A DNA stretch of 64,000 bases from positions 1 through 64,000 of the forward strand of contig CAZZMO010000004.1 of assembly GCA_964655475.1 (NCBI GenBank). Direction: 5' to 3'. The notes beneath the pieces were generated by a model. That model did not search any database. It was not told where the DNA came from and worked only from the letters and a program-made list of their open reading frames with translations. This DNA is from VGMA01 sp964655475. GTDB taxonomy: Bacteria; Chlamydiota; Chlamydiia; Chlamydiales; VGMA01. Position 1 is the first letter of the stretch; every line of letters starts with the position of its first letter. Position numbers and translations under genes: made by a program. This document shows, piece by piece, positions 32,584 to 42,017 of the stretch.

Positions 32584-35500
32584 GGCTGAGTAATGTTAAA
32601 CGGTTTTAAAATGGTCTGAGCAGCGGTCAATTCTTCTGGATCACCATTCACAAGGAACTCTGCACAGTGGTTATAAGCCCTTTGAAGAGCTAATTGTTTT
32701 TCTAACTTGCCACGGCCGCGCGCAGCTTCATTCAGATTGACTCGCTGCCGTATGTTCACCCATCGATTCTGTATCTTTCCTTGGATCAATACTTCAAATT
32801 CTTTGAGCTCTTTTGCCGTTCCCATAAAGTTCATGGTTCCATCTTTACATAGATAGGAGGTGATCTTTGGGTTATGGTAGAACTTAATATTCTCCTCCTC
32901 ATCAACTAGGGAGATCCGCAGGTCAGTGATGATCGGGTGTTTAATGTTTTTCGTCAATACAGCAAGCTTTCTAGGGAACGCAGCGTGGGTGCTAGAATAG
33001 AGGAGAGATCCCCCATAAAGACCTGAAAAGAGATCGAGGACTGGGATGTTGGTTTTAGTTCCAATGATTGCTGTGTGGACGATAAAATTGCTGTTAGGTG
33101 TATTGAGGAGTTTCTTGAGCTGCACTTTCTGTTGATCTAGGTTTTTTAACCCATTTCCACTTGTCAGAACAATGGCTGTGTAAATTTCATCAGAGTGATT
33201 TGCTTTCTCATGAATTGCGTCGAGAAGTTCTAATAAAATGGTACTTGAAGAGAGCCATGGCTGTGATTGCCGATCGAGGAAGTCTTTTGCGATCTTCATG
33301 GATGCTTTCGTGGCTCTGAGGTCAGAGAGGCTTAAGGGTTCGGCCTTGCTGTCAAACATGAAGACGTTGAACAAGTTATCATCTGATAAGAAGGTAATCG
33401 AACTACCTACTGCGTTTTTAAAGACATCAAAACGGTGCCTTTCAATCGAAGAGGAACGATCGATCAAGAAATAGATGTGGTGGCGAAGGGGCTTTCTATC
33501 GAAGTTTTCCTTGGCAGAGAGGGCAAGAGAGAAGATGTAACCATCTTCTGTCATCTGCGGCACGATGGAACTTGCAATTGCGAATTCTCCATGCATGCAA
33601 TCTGTGTCAAGGATAGGAGGTGTAGGAAGCATTGCTAATGTGTAGGCTGTGCAGCGGTATGTGCGGTTTCTGAGCTTTGCATCTTCAAAGACGTTCAGAT
33701 ATGAAGAGGGGAAGCGGATGTTGAGGAGAGAAATCCCCTCTAGATAGTTCGATGTAAAGGGGAGGAGTCGATCGAGATCGACGAGCATGATTTTCTCGAG
33801 GTGAGAGAGGGCAAGCTCATAGGTGGTATGTTTCCCTTGAACCTTCTGAAACTCACTTCCAAGGCTCTTCGCTACTTGAGGCTCATACGCTTTGCTAAAG
33901 AAACTCTCTTTATAATCCTTTCCTTCTATCTCAACATTATTGATCGCGAGGTATGCTTCTACGAGTTGTTCACGATGAAGATTCCCTTTCGTGACGGGAG
34001 TTACGACTAAATGGGATTTCCCTTGTCCAATCTTCGCCATTTCCTCTTTCGAGATAGGGTAGAGGAGGGGATGTTTTCCACTTTCAGGTGGATCGAGTTG
34101 GAAAGAGAGAAGCTCATTTCCACCGGGACTTACTGCAGTTGGTAGCCTTTCTGAAGAAAGTTTATTGACGGGAGCGACGGCAAGGGGTGTATAGGGGAAG
34201 CTTTCTTGAACTGTAAAAGGATAGAAAAGGAGCGTGGTGGAGATCTTCTGAGGGGTAAGAGGTCCAAATGTTCCAAGCTCTCCCATCTCACAGTTGATCG
34301 AAAGGAGAAGATCGAGAGAAGACAACTGCTCTATGACGAGAAGCTCGTTTCCAATGAGGGAAGAGAGGTTATCAGAGCTCATTTCATGTGGGGGAAGGTT
34401 GTGGAGAGGGAGGAACGCAATCGAGCTTTTGTAGGGAGTAAATGATTCTGGAGATAGTTTGTGGAATCTTGGGAGATGACTCTCCATAGTCCAATTGGTG
34501 AGCCAAATATCTCTTTTCTTTGCAAGCTCTTGGAAGTGAGGAAGAGAAGAGGTTTGATGGAGTTTCATCGACCTCGCAAAACTCATCTCACTTTTTTGTA
34601 GAGCTGGAGCTTTCACCTTCTCTCCAAAATACTCTTTTTGAGGTGAGGTGGATGGGATCAGTGAGGTGAAAGTAAAGGTCACATCAGGAAGAGAAGAGGA
34701 ATAGACAAAGTGAGACTTTTCATGTGTTTTGAGCGCTACAGGGTGGGAAGCTTTCTTCCCTTTTTCAAAAAGAGGGGTCACCTCTATTTTTTTCGGAAGA
34801 GGAATAGCGATGGCCGCTGTTTTCTGAGTTGAGTGGTAGTGGTGAGGAGAGGTCTCGATGGGTGGGGTGGTGGAAAGAGAAGCTCTGGTTACCTCTTCTT
34901 TCTTGAAAAGGGAGCGGTTGAAATTGGTAACAGGGACCTCTTTCATCTTTTTCAAAGACATTTTGTCTTCTGCTCTAAGAGAGGAGATCTGAGGAGGAAT
35001 CTCTTTGTAAGCTGTGAAAACGCGTCGATTTTTTGCAATGTTGAGATCTTTCGAAACGGGCAGTTCTCTCATTCCTAAAGAAAGAGAGGAAGAGTTCACA
35101 AAGGAGAGTTTTTCGATCTCCTTTTTCTGCCGCTTAGTTTGTAATAGAGGCCTTTCTACTACGAGATGATCTGTTGGCAAGTCGACATAAATAAAAGTAG
35201 AATCGATCGGCTGAGGTGCCCAAAAGAGGGAGAAATCCTCTTCTCGATAGAGATGGGAAGCTCCTTTCATCAAGATATCGACATATTCTTTCTCTCTTAA
35301 ATAGGTGTATGCTCCCAAAATGTCTCTCGCCCAGAGAGGAGATCCGACTGAATAATCGGGATAAACTTCTTGGTGGAGGCGATGTCCATGAGAGGGGAGA
35401 GATGAGTTTCCAATAAGAGGCACTCTTGCGTCAGGAAGTTTGGCAAAGGCCCCTTCTGAGAGTTCCCTTGCTCCAAAAAATGGGCGGAGGAACCTTTTAT

Positions 35501-36155
35501 TTTCCATCGTTGTTGCGAGTTCAGAGCTCATAGAGTTGTAACTTTTCACATCGAGGAAAGAGGAGTCAAAACTGTGAGGGAGAAAAGAGGGATGTTCTTT
35601 AAATCCTTGTTCTAATTGCTGCTCTAACAGAACCATTGCTTCTCGATTTTTCTCTTCGATGAAAGCTTCATTCGTGTGCTGTCTCAAAAAAGAGTGGAGA
35701 GAGGTGACAAAGTCTTCTTCCCAGCGCATGAAGAGCTGTTCTGCCGACTGTCCACGTGGTGCATAGCGATAGGTCTGATTGTCGATGTCTGAGGTTGGAA
35801 AATCTTTTTTCTCCGTCATGGAGAAGGAGGATCGTTTTGCTGGGTGGTAGACAAAGTGATGAGAGCCATCTGTCGAATAGAGAGGGAGTGGAAGATCATC
35901 TGAAAGTGGAAGAGAGGGGATCTTGTTGGCGATCTCCTCTTTCTCTTTTACAAAATCGATCGAAGAGGTTTCTTCAACGAATGGATCGTTAGAGCTTCTC
36001 TCCTTTTCAAAACGGTGAGAGGGATAGACTAGCTGAGAGCCTTCTGATGACGCGATTTCTTCTGTAAAAATCGCGCCATGGGGAGAACTTTCTTCAGAGT
36101 TCAGCACTCTGAGCAAAAGAAGAGACGACAGAATCAGCCAATATCCACTTTGCAT
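32580..36155 (-). CDS. Large exported VWA-domain protein
   Basis: An 1191-residue protein with a signal peptide or anchor (SGYWLILSSLLLLRVLNS). Residues about 30-880 are a long Ser/Pro/Lys/Glu-rich region with a low-complexity look, broken by short conserved blocks. A von Willebrand A domain follows at about residues 890-1080: HHIYFLIDRSSSIERHRF carries the D-x-S-x-S metal site, then TAIVLTSGNGLKNLDQQKVQ and NFIVHTAIIGTKTNIPVLDL. A beta-rich segment and a helical tail (LALQRAYNHCAEFLVNGDPE) end it. VWA domains bind protein partners through a metal. It sits between two TPR genes and rsmD in one operon, recalling Bat-type VWA/TPR systems, but the large N-terminal part is not known to me. Confidence 0.75.
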   Translation of the reverse strand: MQSGYWLILSSLLLLRVLNSEESSPHGAIFTEEIASSEGSQLVYPSHRFEKERSSNDPFVEETSSIDFVKEKEEIANKIPSLPLSDDLPLPLYSTDGSHHFVYHPAKRSSFSMTEKKDFPTSDIDNQTYRYAPRGQSAEQLFMRWEEDFVTSLHSFLRQHTNEAFIEEKNREAMVLLEQQLEQGFKEHPSFLPHSFDSSFLDVKSYNSMSSELATTMENKRFLRPFFGARELSEGAFAKLPDARVPLIGNSSLPSHGHRLHQEVYPDYSVGSPLWARDILGAYTYLREKEYVDILMKGASHLYREEDFSLFWAPQPIDSTFIYVDLPTDHLVVERPLLQTKRQKKEIEKLSFVNSSSLSLGMRELPVSKDLNIAKNRRVFTAYKEIPPQISSLRAEDKMSLKKMKEVPVTNFNRSLFKKEEVTRASLSTTPPIETSPHHYHSTQKTAAIAIPLPKKIEVTPLFEKGKKASHPVALKTHEKSHFVYSSSLPDVTFTFTSLIPSTSPQKEYFGEKVKAPALQKSEMSFARSMKLHQTSSLPHFQELAKKRDIWLTNWTMESHLPRFHKLSPESFTPYKSSIAFLPLHNLPPHEMSSDNLSSLIGNELLVIEQLSSLDLLLSINCEMGELGTFGPLTPQKISTTLLFYPFTVQESFPYTPLAVAPVNKLSSERLPTAVSPGGNELLSFQLDPPESGKHPLLYPISKEEMAKIGQGKSHLVVTPVTKGNLHREQLVEAYLAINNVEIEGKDYKESFFSKAYEPQVAKSLGSEFQKVQGKHTTYELALSHLEKIMLVDLDRLLPFTSNYLEGISLLNIRFPSSYLNVFEDAKLRNRTYRCTAYTLAMLPTPPILDTDCMHGEFAIASSIVPQMTEDGYIFSLALSAKENFDRKPLRHHIYFLIDRSSSIERHRFDVFKNAVGSSITFLSDDNLFNVFMFDSKAEPLSLSDLRATKASMKIAKDFLDRQSQPWLSSSTILLELLDAIHEKANHSDEIYTAIVLTSGNGLKNLDQQKVQLKKLLNTPNSNFIVHTAIIGTKTNIPVLDLFSGLYGGSLLYSSTHAAFPRKLAVLTKNIKHPIITDLRISLVDEEENIKFYHNPKITSYLCKDGTMNFMGTAKELKEFEVLIQGKIQNRWVNIRQRVNLNEAARGRGKLEKQLALQRAYNHCAEFLVNGDPEELTAAQTILKPFNITQP

Positions 36156-36173
36156 CCCGTTATTACTCTCTTT

Positions 36174-39023
36174 CTAGTACAATTTTTTAGCCAAGATGGC
36201 ATTTTGGCTATTTTGTACTCGATTGTAGAGGTAGTGTGTTAAACATGGAGAAGTTTGACACTTCGATAGAAGATCAGAGGTCTCTTTGTTTAATTCACCA
36301 GCTTTAGTTTTATTGTTTTCCTTTTCTGCAATGATCGCCTCAGAGCGGAGGATCTCTGCTTCTACAAACTGCATGTAGAGATCGCGGAGCTCTTGCTTTT
36401 CAGGCTGTTTTTTTAACATGTCGTTGTAGCGGACCAAGATTGGATCTTCGTGGTTACTGTAATCTTCTTGGATCCGTTTGAGGAAAAACACATAGCGTCG
36501 ATCTGCATCTTCAGAACCTGACAGATGAGCTCTGATCCAAGCGTACTCTAGAGCGGCTTCTAAATGGATCGGCTCTGATTGCGCATGCTTTTTGATCTGA
36601 AGCTCTTTCAAATGGTTCAAGATTTGAATCACTTGCTGGTTGTTTTCTGTCTGCTGCTGTTTTGGCAGTAGATGGAACTGCAATCGATCGGCATGAAGCG
36701 ATGCAAATTCAGAGACAAATGTTGGCGTATCGCGGTGATGAGTAGCAATGAATGCATATGTTTCATAAGCATTTTCTCGATCTTGCATATATTCGTAAGT
36801 TTTTGCAAGTTCTAGGAGAACCTCTTTTTGCAATTTCCAACCCCATCCACGATTTGTTTGTTGCTGCTGAGCGAGCTCTTTCAACACCTGCATTTTTCTG
36901 TCGAGCTGCTGATCTCTACCGAGAAGTTGTGCAAACTTCAACACTTCCCACTCAAAGTAGGTGTGCTTTTCATCGAGAGAAACAAGTTTCCCTGACTGGC
37001 TCAAAATCTGATCGAACAGCTGGTGAGCTCGGTGGTAACTCTCTTGAGATGCGATCGTTTCTGTTGAAGGATTCGCATCAAATAGTGATGAAGGTTTAAA
37101 GAGCTTGTCGTAGTAGTAGTTTGCAAGCCATAGGCGATTCTCCATCTTTATCGGAAGATCTTGTAGAGAAAGGGCTTGATAGAGGTGCTCTGCTGCAAGA
37201 TCGTGAAGAGAGAGATTCTCATCAGGGATCGATCCCCCTTTTTCAATGATCGAGAGGTAAACGTTGTAGAGCTCTAAATGGATCGATGATTTATTTTTTA
37301 AATCTGAATCGATCTTTAAAGCTTCTTCAGCGTGGAGACAGAAAAGCTCTGGCTGCTTACCAATCTTGTGGTAACAAAGGGCCATGAGGAGGTGTGTTTC
37401 TGCCGCTGAAACATCTCCCTCGTAATCATCGAGGTAGCGGGAGAGTTTAGCTAAAGATGCATCATAGAGACCAAGTTCGTAAGATACTTTCCCTTGCAAG
37501 AAGCGGCACTCTCTCATCTCTTGTTCATTCAAAACACCATTTTGCGAAATCACAGCTGTTAAATCATCGAGGAAGTTTTGTTTCGTGTAACCAAACACAC
37601 TCGTCGTTTCGATCTCTTTCAAGAGATTAAGAGAGCATGAGAGGAGGTACTTCCACGCAATTTTATTGTGGGGTGAATTTGGATAGTGTTGAACGAATGA
37701 AACGAGGGTCGCATGTGCCTTTTCCCATTTCTGGTTGTTATAGGCTACTAAGCTGTACTCGAGAAAGAGTGTCTCTTTATCTTCAAAATTTGGATATAGA
37801 GTGATGAGACTTTCTAATTTTTCCTCTGCACCAGAAAAATTACCTCCTTCTTTCAACATCATCGCATGGACGAAGATCGCTTGGGGCAGTTCCTGATCAC
37901 TTGGGAAGAGTTGTCCAAGCTGACTGATCGTCTTATTATAGAGTTCTTCATTGTGAAGATGCTGCGCTGAGTTCATCAACATGAGAAGAGAGTTTCTCAC
38001 CTGTGGAGATGAGGCTTTATCAGATGCAATGTACCTCGTAAGGAATTGACTTGCTTGTTCAAAGTTTTTCTCTGCAAAAAAGCTTCTTCCAATGATGTAG
38101 TCAAGGGAGAGCTGCTTTTCTTGCTCTAGCGAAGTGACGACAGTTGGATAGGCTGTGAGGACATCTTTAAAACGATCTTCTTGGAAGTAGAGGATCAAAC
38201 GATTCAAGGCTGCTTCATCAGTCTTCGGCCCACCTTTTTCTACGATGCGAGAGAATGTCTCAATCGCAAGATTTCTATCATATTCTGCCTGTGAAAGGGC
38301 TGCGTGAAAGAGGAGCTCATCTCTTCTTTCAGGATGCCTTTGCGCAAGTTCAGAAAAGAATGCAGAGGCCTTTTTATAATCTCCGGTGATTCGATAAATC
38401 TCTGCGAGTGCGAACATCGATGGATCGTTGAACGATGAGTGGATGATCGTTTCATAAAGAGGTTTTGCTTGATCGATGTACTTCGCTTTTTTCTCTCCCA
38501 CATCTTTGGTTACTGCGGAGCGGAAGTAAGCTTCTGCCATGAGAAATTGAAACTCTTCTTTTCGAAGATCAACTTCAGCAGATTTTTTTGTGAGGTATGG
38601 AGTCCCTTCTCGGATCATTTCATCAAATTCACTGAGTTCGTAGTAGCACTGTAACTTATTGACTAAAACTTTCTCTACGATGACGGGATCTTTAATGCCC
38701 ACATAGACTTGAAGCGCTTCTGAATAGGAAGATTCTTGTAGGTGGAGATCTGCTAAAATCCCTCTCAAATGGTCATTAATCTTGCTATTCGGAAATTGTT
38801 TTAAAAAGTCTTGAATTTGAACTTTAACTAGCCTATAATCTCCATCTTTCCAGAATTCTGCAATCCTGCGAATGAGGAAAGCTTCATCTTTGGTCTCTGC
38901 GACATCCTGCAAAGCAGGAGCACTTTTACTTGCTGCAGTAAGGTGAGCAGGGAATGAACTGAGCGCTAACGCTAATGAAAATTGCACTGCTGCGGTTTTT
39001 ACTTTTCTTGATTTTGAATGCAT
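36174..39023 (-). CDS. Large exported TPR-repeat protein
   Basis: A 949-residue protein with a signal peptide (VQFSLALALSSFPAHLTA) and continuous TPR/Sel1-like helix pairs, for example DRNLAIETFSRIVEKGGPKT and AIFVHAMMLKEGGNFSGAEE, forming a superhelix from about residue 40 to 900. It probably acts in the periplasm as a protein-binding scaffold. It precedes the VWA gene by 18 bases. I start at ATG 39023; a GTG at 39029 is also possible. Its length is unusual: most periplasmic TPR proteins are 250-500 residues. Confidence 0.75.
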   Translation of the reverse strand: MHSKSRKVKTAAVQFSLALALSSFPAHLTAASKSAPALQDVAETKDEAFLIRRIAEFWKDGDYRLVKVQIQDFLKQFPNSKINDHLRGILADLHLQESSYSEALQVYVGIKDPVIVEKVLVNKLQCYYELSEFDEMIREGTPYLTKKSAEVDLRKEEFQFLMAEAYFRSAVTKDVGEKKAKYIDQAKPLYETIIHSSFNDPSMFALAEIYRITGDYKKASAFFSELAQRHPERRDELLFHAALSQAEYDRNLAIETFSRIVEKGGPKTDEAALNRLILYFQEDRFKDVLTAYPTVVTSLEQEKQLSLDYIIGRSFFAEKNFEQASQFLTRYIASDKASSPQVRNSLLMLMNSAQHLHNEELYNKTISQLGQLFPSDQELPQAIFVHAMMLKEGGNFSGAEEKLESLITLYPNFEDKETLFLEYSLVAYNNQKWEKAHATLVSFVQHYPNSPHNKIAWKYLLSCSLNLLKEIETTSVFGYTKQNFLDDLTAVISQNGVLNEQEMRECRFLQGKVSYELGLYDASLAKLSRYLDDYEGDVSAAETHLLMALCYHKIGKQPELFCLHAEEALKIDSDLKNKSSIHLELYNVYLSIIEKGGSIPDENLSLHDLAAEHLYQALSLQDLPIKMENRLWLANYYYDKLFKPSSLFDANPSTETIASQESYHRAHQLFDQILSQSGKLVSLDEKHTYFEWEVLKFAQLLGRDQQLDRKMQVLKELAQQQQTNRGWGWKLQKEVLLELAKTYEYMQDRENAYETYAFIATHHRDTPTFVSEFASLHADRLQFHLLPKQQQTENNQQVIQILNHLKELQIKKHAQSEPIHLEAALEYAWIRAHLSGSEDADRRYVFFLKRIQEDYSNHEDPILVRYNDMLKKQPEKQELRDLYMQFVEAEILRSEAIIAEKENNKTKAGELNKETSDLLSKCQTSPCLTHYLYNRVQNSQNAILAKKLY

Positions 39024-39117
39024 ATGCACACCAGAATTTTTCTTTTTGATTATACTGCTCGTGTCTCAAAAGTCGAGGTTTTTTTGCAAACCAATTTTTG
39101 AGACCACTTCGCTACAT

Positions 39118-40161
39118 CTAAGGAAGAGCTTTTTGTACGAAAGAGTCGTAATGAGCGATGAGTTCAGAGGAACTTTTCGCATCGATGCGAGAAAGTTTTT
39201 CGTAGATACGAAGACCAAGCGCCATTTTCCCCATTTCGAAATAGAGAACGCCGAGTCTGAGGAGAATCTCTTTATCATCGGGGCGGAGTCTCATGAGGAT
39301 TTCATACTCATGGATCTCTTCAGCAGTCATCTCGAGATGATGATAGCATGAAGCGAGCTGAGCATGAATCCAAGGATCATTTGGAGCGAGATCATCGAGA
39401 ACGCGCAGTTCTTCGATTGCCCGGTTTGTTGCAAATTGGAACTGATCCCGATTCTTCTTCATCTGGAAGATCTTTGGAATGAGGTAAGAATCTTGGTAGA
39501 GAGGATCGTTCGGTAGTTCATAAATCTTCGCAAGTGCAATAAAGGTGTTCGCAAGTGATGTGTGAACTGCGAGATTGACAGGTTCAATTTTGATGAGCTG
39601 CATGTGCTCTTTGATCGCCATCCCCATCAAAATTTCTTGCATCTTCTGAATGTCTCTCCAGTTGAGCAAGAAGCCGAGCTTCACTGTCAGTTTTTCACTG
39701 AAGCGAAAGGGAGGAACCGAGAGTGTATAAGTTTCACTTTGATAGAGATAGGTTGTGAGCTGGAAGGCAGAGTTAGCAATGCTGAGGTGATAGTCCAACA
39801 AAGAAATATCGACAGGCATCTGTTTTTTCAAGACAGAAAAGAAATCTTTTTGTATCTCTTGGAATTCTTGACCCTTTTTTCCTTGGAAGTAGTAGATGAG
39901 GACAATGTAGGAAAAAATGGAGAGGAGAAAAACAGCAAGTGATAGAGCTAAATATAGAGATTTCGGCGCGTGAAATAGAAGGTAGAAGAAGATGGCAAAC
40001 TGGCACGAAAAGAGGACAGAAAAGGAGAGATGGAAGAGGAGATATGAGCGAATTACTTCCTTAAAACGGCCAATAGCAGATTGACACTCGCGGTGAATGA
40101 CATCTGAGTATTCGTCTATGCTAAAAGACGAAACTGCACTCGTTTGATAGAAAGTCGCCAT
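39118..40161 (-). CDS. Inner-membrane protein with C-terminal TPR repeats
   Basis: A 347-residue protein. Two adjacent hydrophobic helices (about residues 40-66 and 69-92, LFHLSFSVLFSCQFAIFFYL and LYLALSLAVFLLSIFSYIVL) form a hairpin. The C-terminal part carries TPR units such as PNDPWIHAQLASCYHHLEMT and PDDKEILLRLGVLYFEMGKM. The hairpin suggests both soluble parts are on the same side, likely cytoplasmic. It is the first gene of the leftward VWA-TPR operon, 94 bases before the large TPR gene. Function unknown. Confidence 0.7.
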   Translation of the reverse strand: MATFYQTSAVSSFSIDEYSDVIHRECQSAIGRFKEVIRSYLLFHLSFSVLFSCQFAIFFYLLFHAPKSLYLALSLAVFLLSIFSYIVLIYYFQGKKGQEFQEIQKDFFSVLKKQMPVDISLLDYHLSIANSAFQLTTYLYQSETYTLSVPPFRFSEKLTVKLGFLLNWRDIQKMQEILMGMAIKEHMQLIKIEPVNLAVHTSLANTFIALAKIYELPNDPLYQDSYLIPKIFQMKKNRDQFQFATNRAIEELRVLDDLAPNDPWIHAQLASCYHHLEMTAEEIHEYEILMRLRPDDKEILLRLGVLYFEMGKMALGLRIYEKLSRIDAKSSSELIAHYDSFVQKALP

Positions 40162-40191
40162 CTATTCGAATCCGAGATTTTTACATAGAGG

Positions 40192-40249
40192 TTTAGCGAA
40201 AAAGAGAGTTTTTCTTCAAGTACTATTCTGTAGGGAGATTTTCGCTAAA
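40192..40249. repeat. Inverted repeat upstream of the TPR operon
   Basis: TTTAGCGAAAA (40192-40202) and TTTTCGCTAAA (40239-40249) are perfect inverted copies 36 bases apart, between the lipoprotein gene stop and the TPR operon start. There is no T-run, so it could be a terminator stem for the upstream lipoprotein genes or a regulator site for the operon. Confidence 0.35.
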
Positions 40250-40279
40250 ACTCGATGCTTAACACCTTCTTAATATTGT

Positions 40280-40708
40280 TTATCTTGCAACCTTGACTAC
40301 ATGGTTTCTGTACCAATTACAAAAGTCCTTACTGAACCCACACTCTTTCAAAGCAGCTACTACATTTTCTGCATCTTCTGGACTCATCGGATATAATTTT
40401 CCACTCAGCTGAGCCTTAATATCACTTTCTGATGTTCCACTTCTTCTCATTTGACAAAGTTTTTCGATCGTGAGATCACTTTTTTCCCCATTTTTATCGA
40501 TGCTATAACCGATGAGAGCTCCAGCACCTGCACCAATTACACCACCGATCGCTGCACCTGGCCAACCACCAGCAATTCCTCCGATTGCAGCGCCGCCGAC
40601 ACCACCTGCAAGAGCTCCAGTCTGAGTTCCTGTTTGGCAACTGGTCATTCCCATAAATACTAGCGTTCCAAGAGAGAGAAGGATCGCTAACGACTTTTTA
40701 TTATCCAT
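40280..40708 (-). CDS. Glycine-zipper lipoprotein
   Basis: A 142-residue lipoprotein with a lipobox MTSC at about residues 20-23 after MDNKKSLAILLSLGTLVFMG. A glycine-zipper block (GALAGGVGGAAIGGIAGGWP, GAAIGGVIGAGAGALIGY) that could pack in or against a membrane follows. The C-terminal half has LTIEKLCQMRRSGTSESDIK, a short helical motif shared with the preceding lipoprotein. ATG 40708 is chosen (eight bases after the upstream stop); a GTG at 40720 overlaps that gene. Possibly a SlyB/Rcp-like envelope protein. Confidence 0.7.
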   Translation of the reverse strand: MDNKKSLAILLSLGTLVFMGMTSCQTGTQTGALAGGVGGAAIGGIAGGWPGAAIGGVIGAGAGALIGYSIDKNGEKSDLTIEKLCQMRRSGTSESDIKAQLSGKLYPMSPEDAENVVAALKECGFSKDFCNWYRNHVVKVAR

Positions 40709-40716
40709 GATGTTTC

Positions 40717-41085
40717 TCACGTTCTAATCATAAAATTGATGACTTTGAAGGGGACTCCTTCAGTTTGTAGCTTGATGATATCAGCGGTAGTGAGGGTGAA
40801 TTTGCTGTGGGTGATTAAAAGGAGTTGGATCATTGTATCTGATTGGATGCCAGATCGTTGCATCGATATCACATCGTTGAAATCGAGAGTGTTACCCTTT
40901 CTAATCTTGTCGAGCGTTTTACTGCTGATCCTTTCTAGAATTTGCACATCGTCTCGACTTAAATAAGGGTCTTCAGTGATTGAAGACTTCTCTTTGGCGA
41001 TCGTATTATCAGTTTGACGAGATTCTTGAGTACAAGAGACACAAGTAATACATAACAGCAATATAGCAAGTGGTTTACGATTCAT
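40717..41085 (-). CDS. Small lipoprotein
   Basis: A 122-residue lipoprotein with lipobox CVSC after MNRKPLAILLLCIT. The mature part holds LDFNDVISMQRSGIQSDTMI and FTLTTADIIKLQTEGVPFKV, two copies of a short helical 'DVI-x-M-x-x-x-G-I-x-x-D-x-x-I' motif that occurs in many bacterial envelope proteins; the next gene has one copy. It is followed at eight bases by the glycine-zipper lipoprotein. The ATG at 41085 starts the signal peptide; an upstream in-frame extension to 41127 lies in the palindrome region. Confidence 0.65.
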   Translation of the reverse strand: MNRKPLAILLLCITCVSCTQESRQTDNTIAKEKSSITEDPYLSRDDVQILERISSKTLDKIRKGNTLDFNDVISMQRSGIQSDTMIQLLLITHSKFTLTTADIIKLQTEGVPFKVINFMIRT

Positions 41086-41128
41086 GCAAAGAGACCTTTT
41101 ACTTACACGGTAATCTCTTTGAAACATA

Positions 41129-41149
41129 ATATTGATTATTAATCAATAT
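41129..41149. promoter_or_regulatory. AT-rich perfect palindrome, possible operator
   Basis: ATATTGATTA-T-TAATCAATAT is a perfect 10-base inverted repeat with one central base, 44-64 bases upstream of the lipoprotein start at 41085 and 62 bases after the OmpR-type regulator's stop. Its size and symmetry suit a dimeric regulator; the neighbour is an obvious candidate. Confidence 0.4.
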
Positions 41150-41187
41150 AAACTAATTGCAACTGTAGATAGATATAATTAATTAAC

Positions 41188-41208
41188 AAAGGGAGATGGT
41201 CTCCCTTT
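41188..41208. terminator. Hairpin terminator after the OmpR-type regulator gene
   Basis: AAAGGGAGA pairs with TCTCCCTTT (9 pairs, 3-base loop), three bases from the regulator stop. A T-run follows on the plus strand; on the minus strand AT-rich DNA follows. It separates the regulator from the lipoprotein genes. Confidence 0.65.
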
Positions 41209-41210
41209 TT

Positions 41211-41957
41211 TTATAAAGATGCGCTAGCCAGCTCGAGCTCTTCTAATTCTTCATCTCTCTCTTCATCGATGGAGAGTTTGAAGCGGTAACCAACACCTCT
41301 GACAGTGTCGATCCATCGGAATTGGGGGCCGAGCTTTCTTCTGAGGGCAGCAATATGGACATCGATGTTGCGGTCCACGACAAAAGCGTCGTCGTTGTGA
41401 ATATCGTCTAGGAGTTGGTTCCGAGTAAGAACTTTCCCTTTATTCGCTAAGAGTCTCTTCAAGATTCCAAATTCTGAAAGGGTCAATGAGAGGACTTTGT
41501 CATTTTTGCGGAGGAGATAGCGATCTACTTCCATAGTGAATTCTCCGAAAACGAGGACCTTCGGGGCCTTTTCAGAATCTTTTCCACGGCGAAGGACTGC
41601 TTTGATTCTCGACATGAGGACTTTTGGGGAAAAAGGCTTTGAAACGTAGTCGTCAGCACCGAGCTCGAGTCCTAGCATCGTATCGATCTCATCATTTTTC
41701 GCAGTCAAGATGATGATAGGGATATTTTTAAGTTCAGGATTGCTCTTGATCTTCCGGCAGACATCAAATCCATTTTGTCCAGGGAGCATGATGTCGAGAA
41801 GGACTAGGTCAGGCTTTTCTCTTTCGACAGCCCTTAAGCCGTTGAGTCCATCTACTTCTACGTGTAGTTTGTACCCAGAGAGTTCTGCTTGGAGTTTAAT
41901 TAGCGCTGCAATGTCTTCTTCATCTTCTATCAAAAGGATCCGTTTTTTCTGACTCAT
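41211..41957 (-). CDS. OmpR/PhoB-family response regulator
   Basis: A 248-residue two-domain regulator. The receiver has the acidic pocket ILLIEDEED, phospho-acceptor Asp at about residue 55 (LVLLDIMLPG), switch Thr in ILTAK and Lys at about 107 (VSKPF), all canonical. The C-terminal winged helix (SLTLSEFGILKRLLANKG, then VDRNIDVHIAALRRKLG, VRGVGYRF) binds DNA. Unlike chlamydial ChxR, which is an atypical regulator lacking key residues, this one should be phosphorylatable. No kinase is adjacent. The C-terminus ends in an acidic tail (DEERDEELEELELASA). Confidence 0.92.
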   Translation of the reverse strand: MSQKKRILLIEDEEDIAALIKLQAELSGYKLHVEVDGLNGLRAVEREKPDLVLLDIMLPGQNGFDVCRKIKSNPELKNIPIIILTAKNDEIDTMLGLELGADDYVSKPFSPKVLMSRIKAVLRRGKDSEKAPKVLVFGEFTMEVDRYLLRKNDKVLSLTLSEFGILKRLLANKGKVLTRNQLLDDIHNDDAFVVDRNIDVHIAALRRKLGPQFRWIDTVRGVGYRFKLSIDEERDEELEELELASASL

Positions 41958-42017
41958 ATCTGCTGTTCCTGGTCAATTACTTAAAGATTTTATAAATTTT
42001 TGGATAATCGCGCAAGT

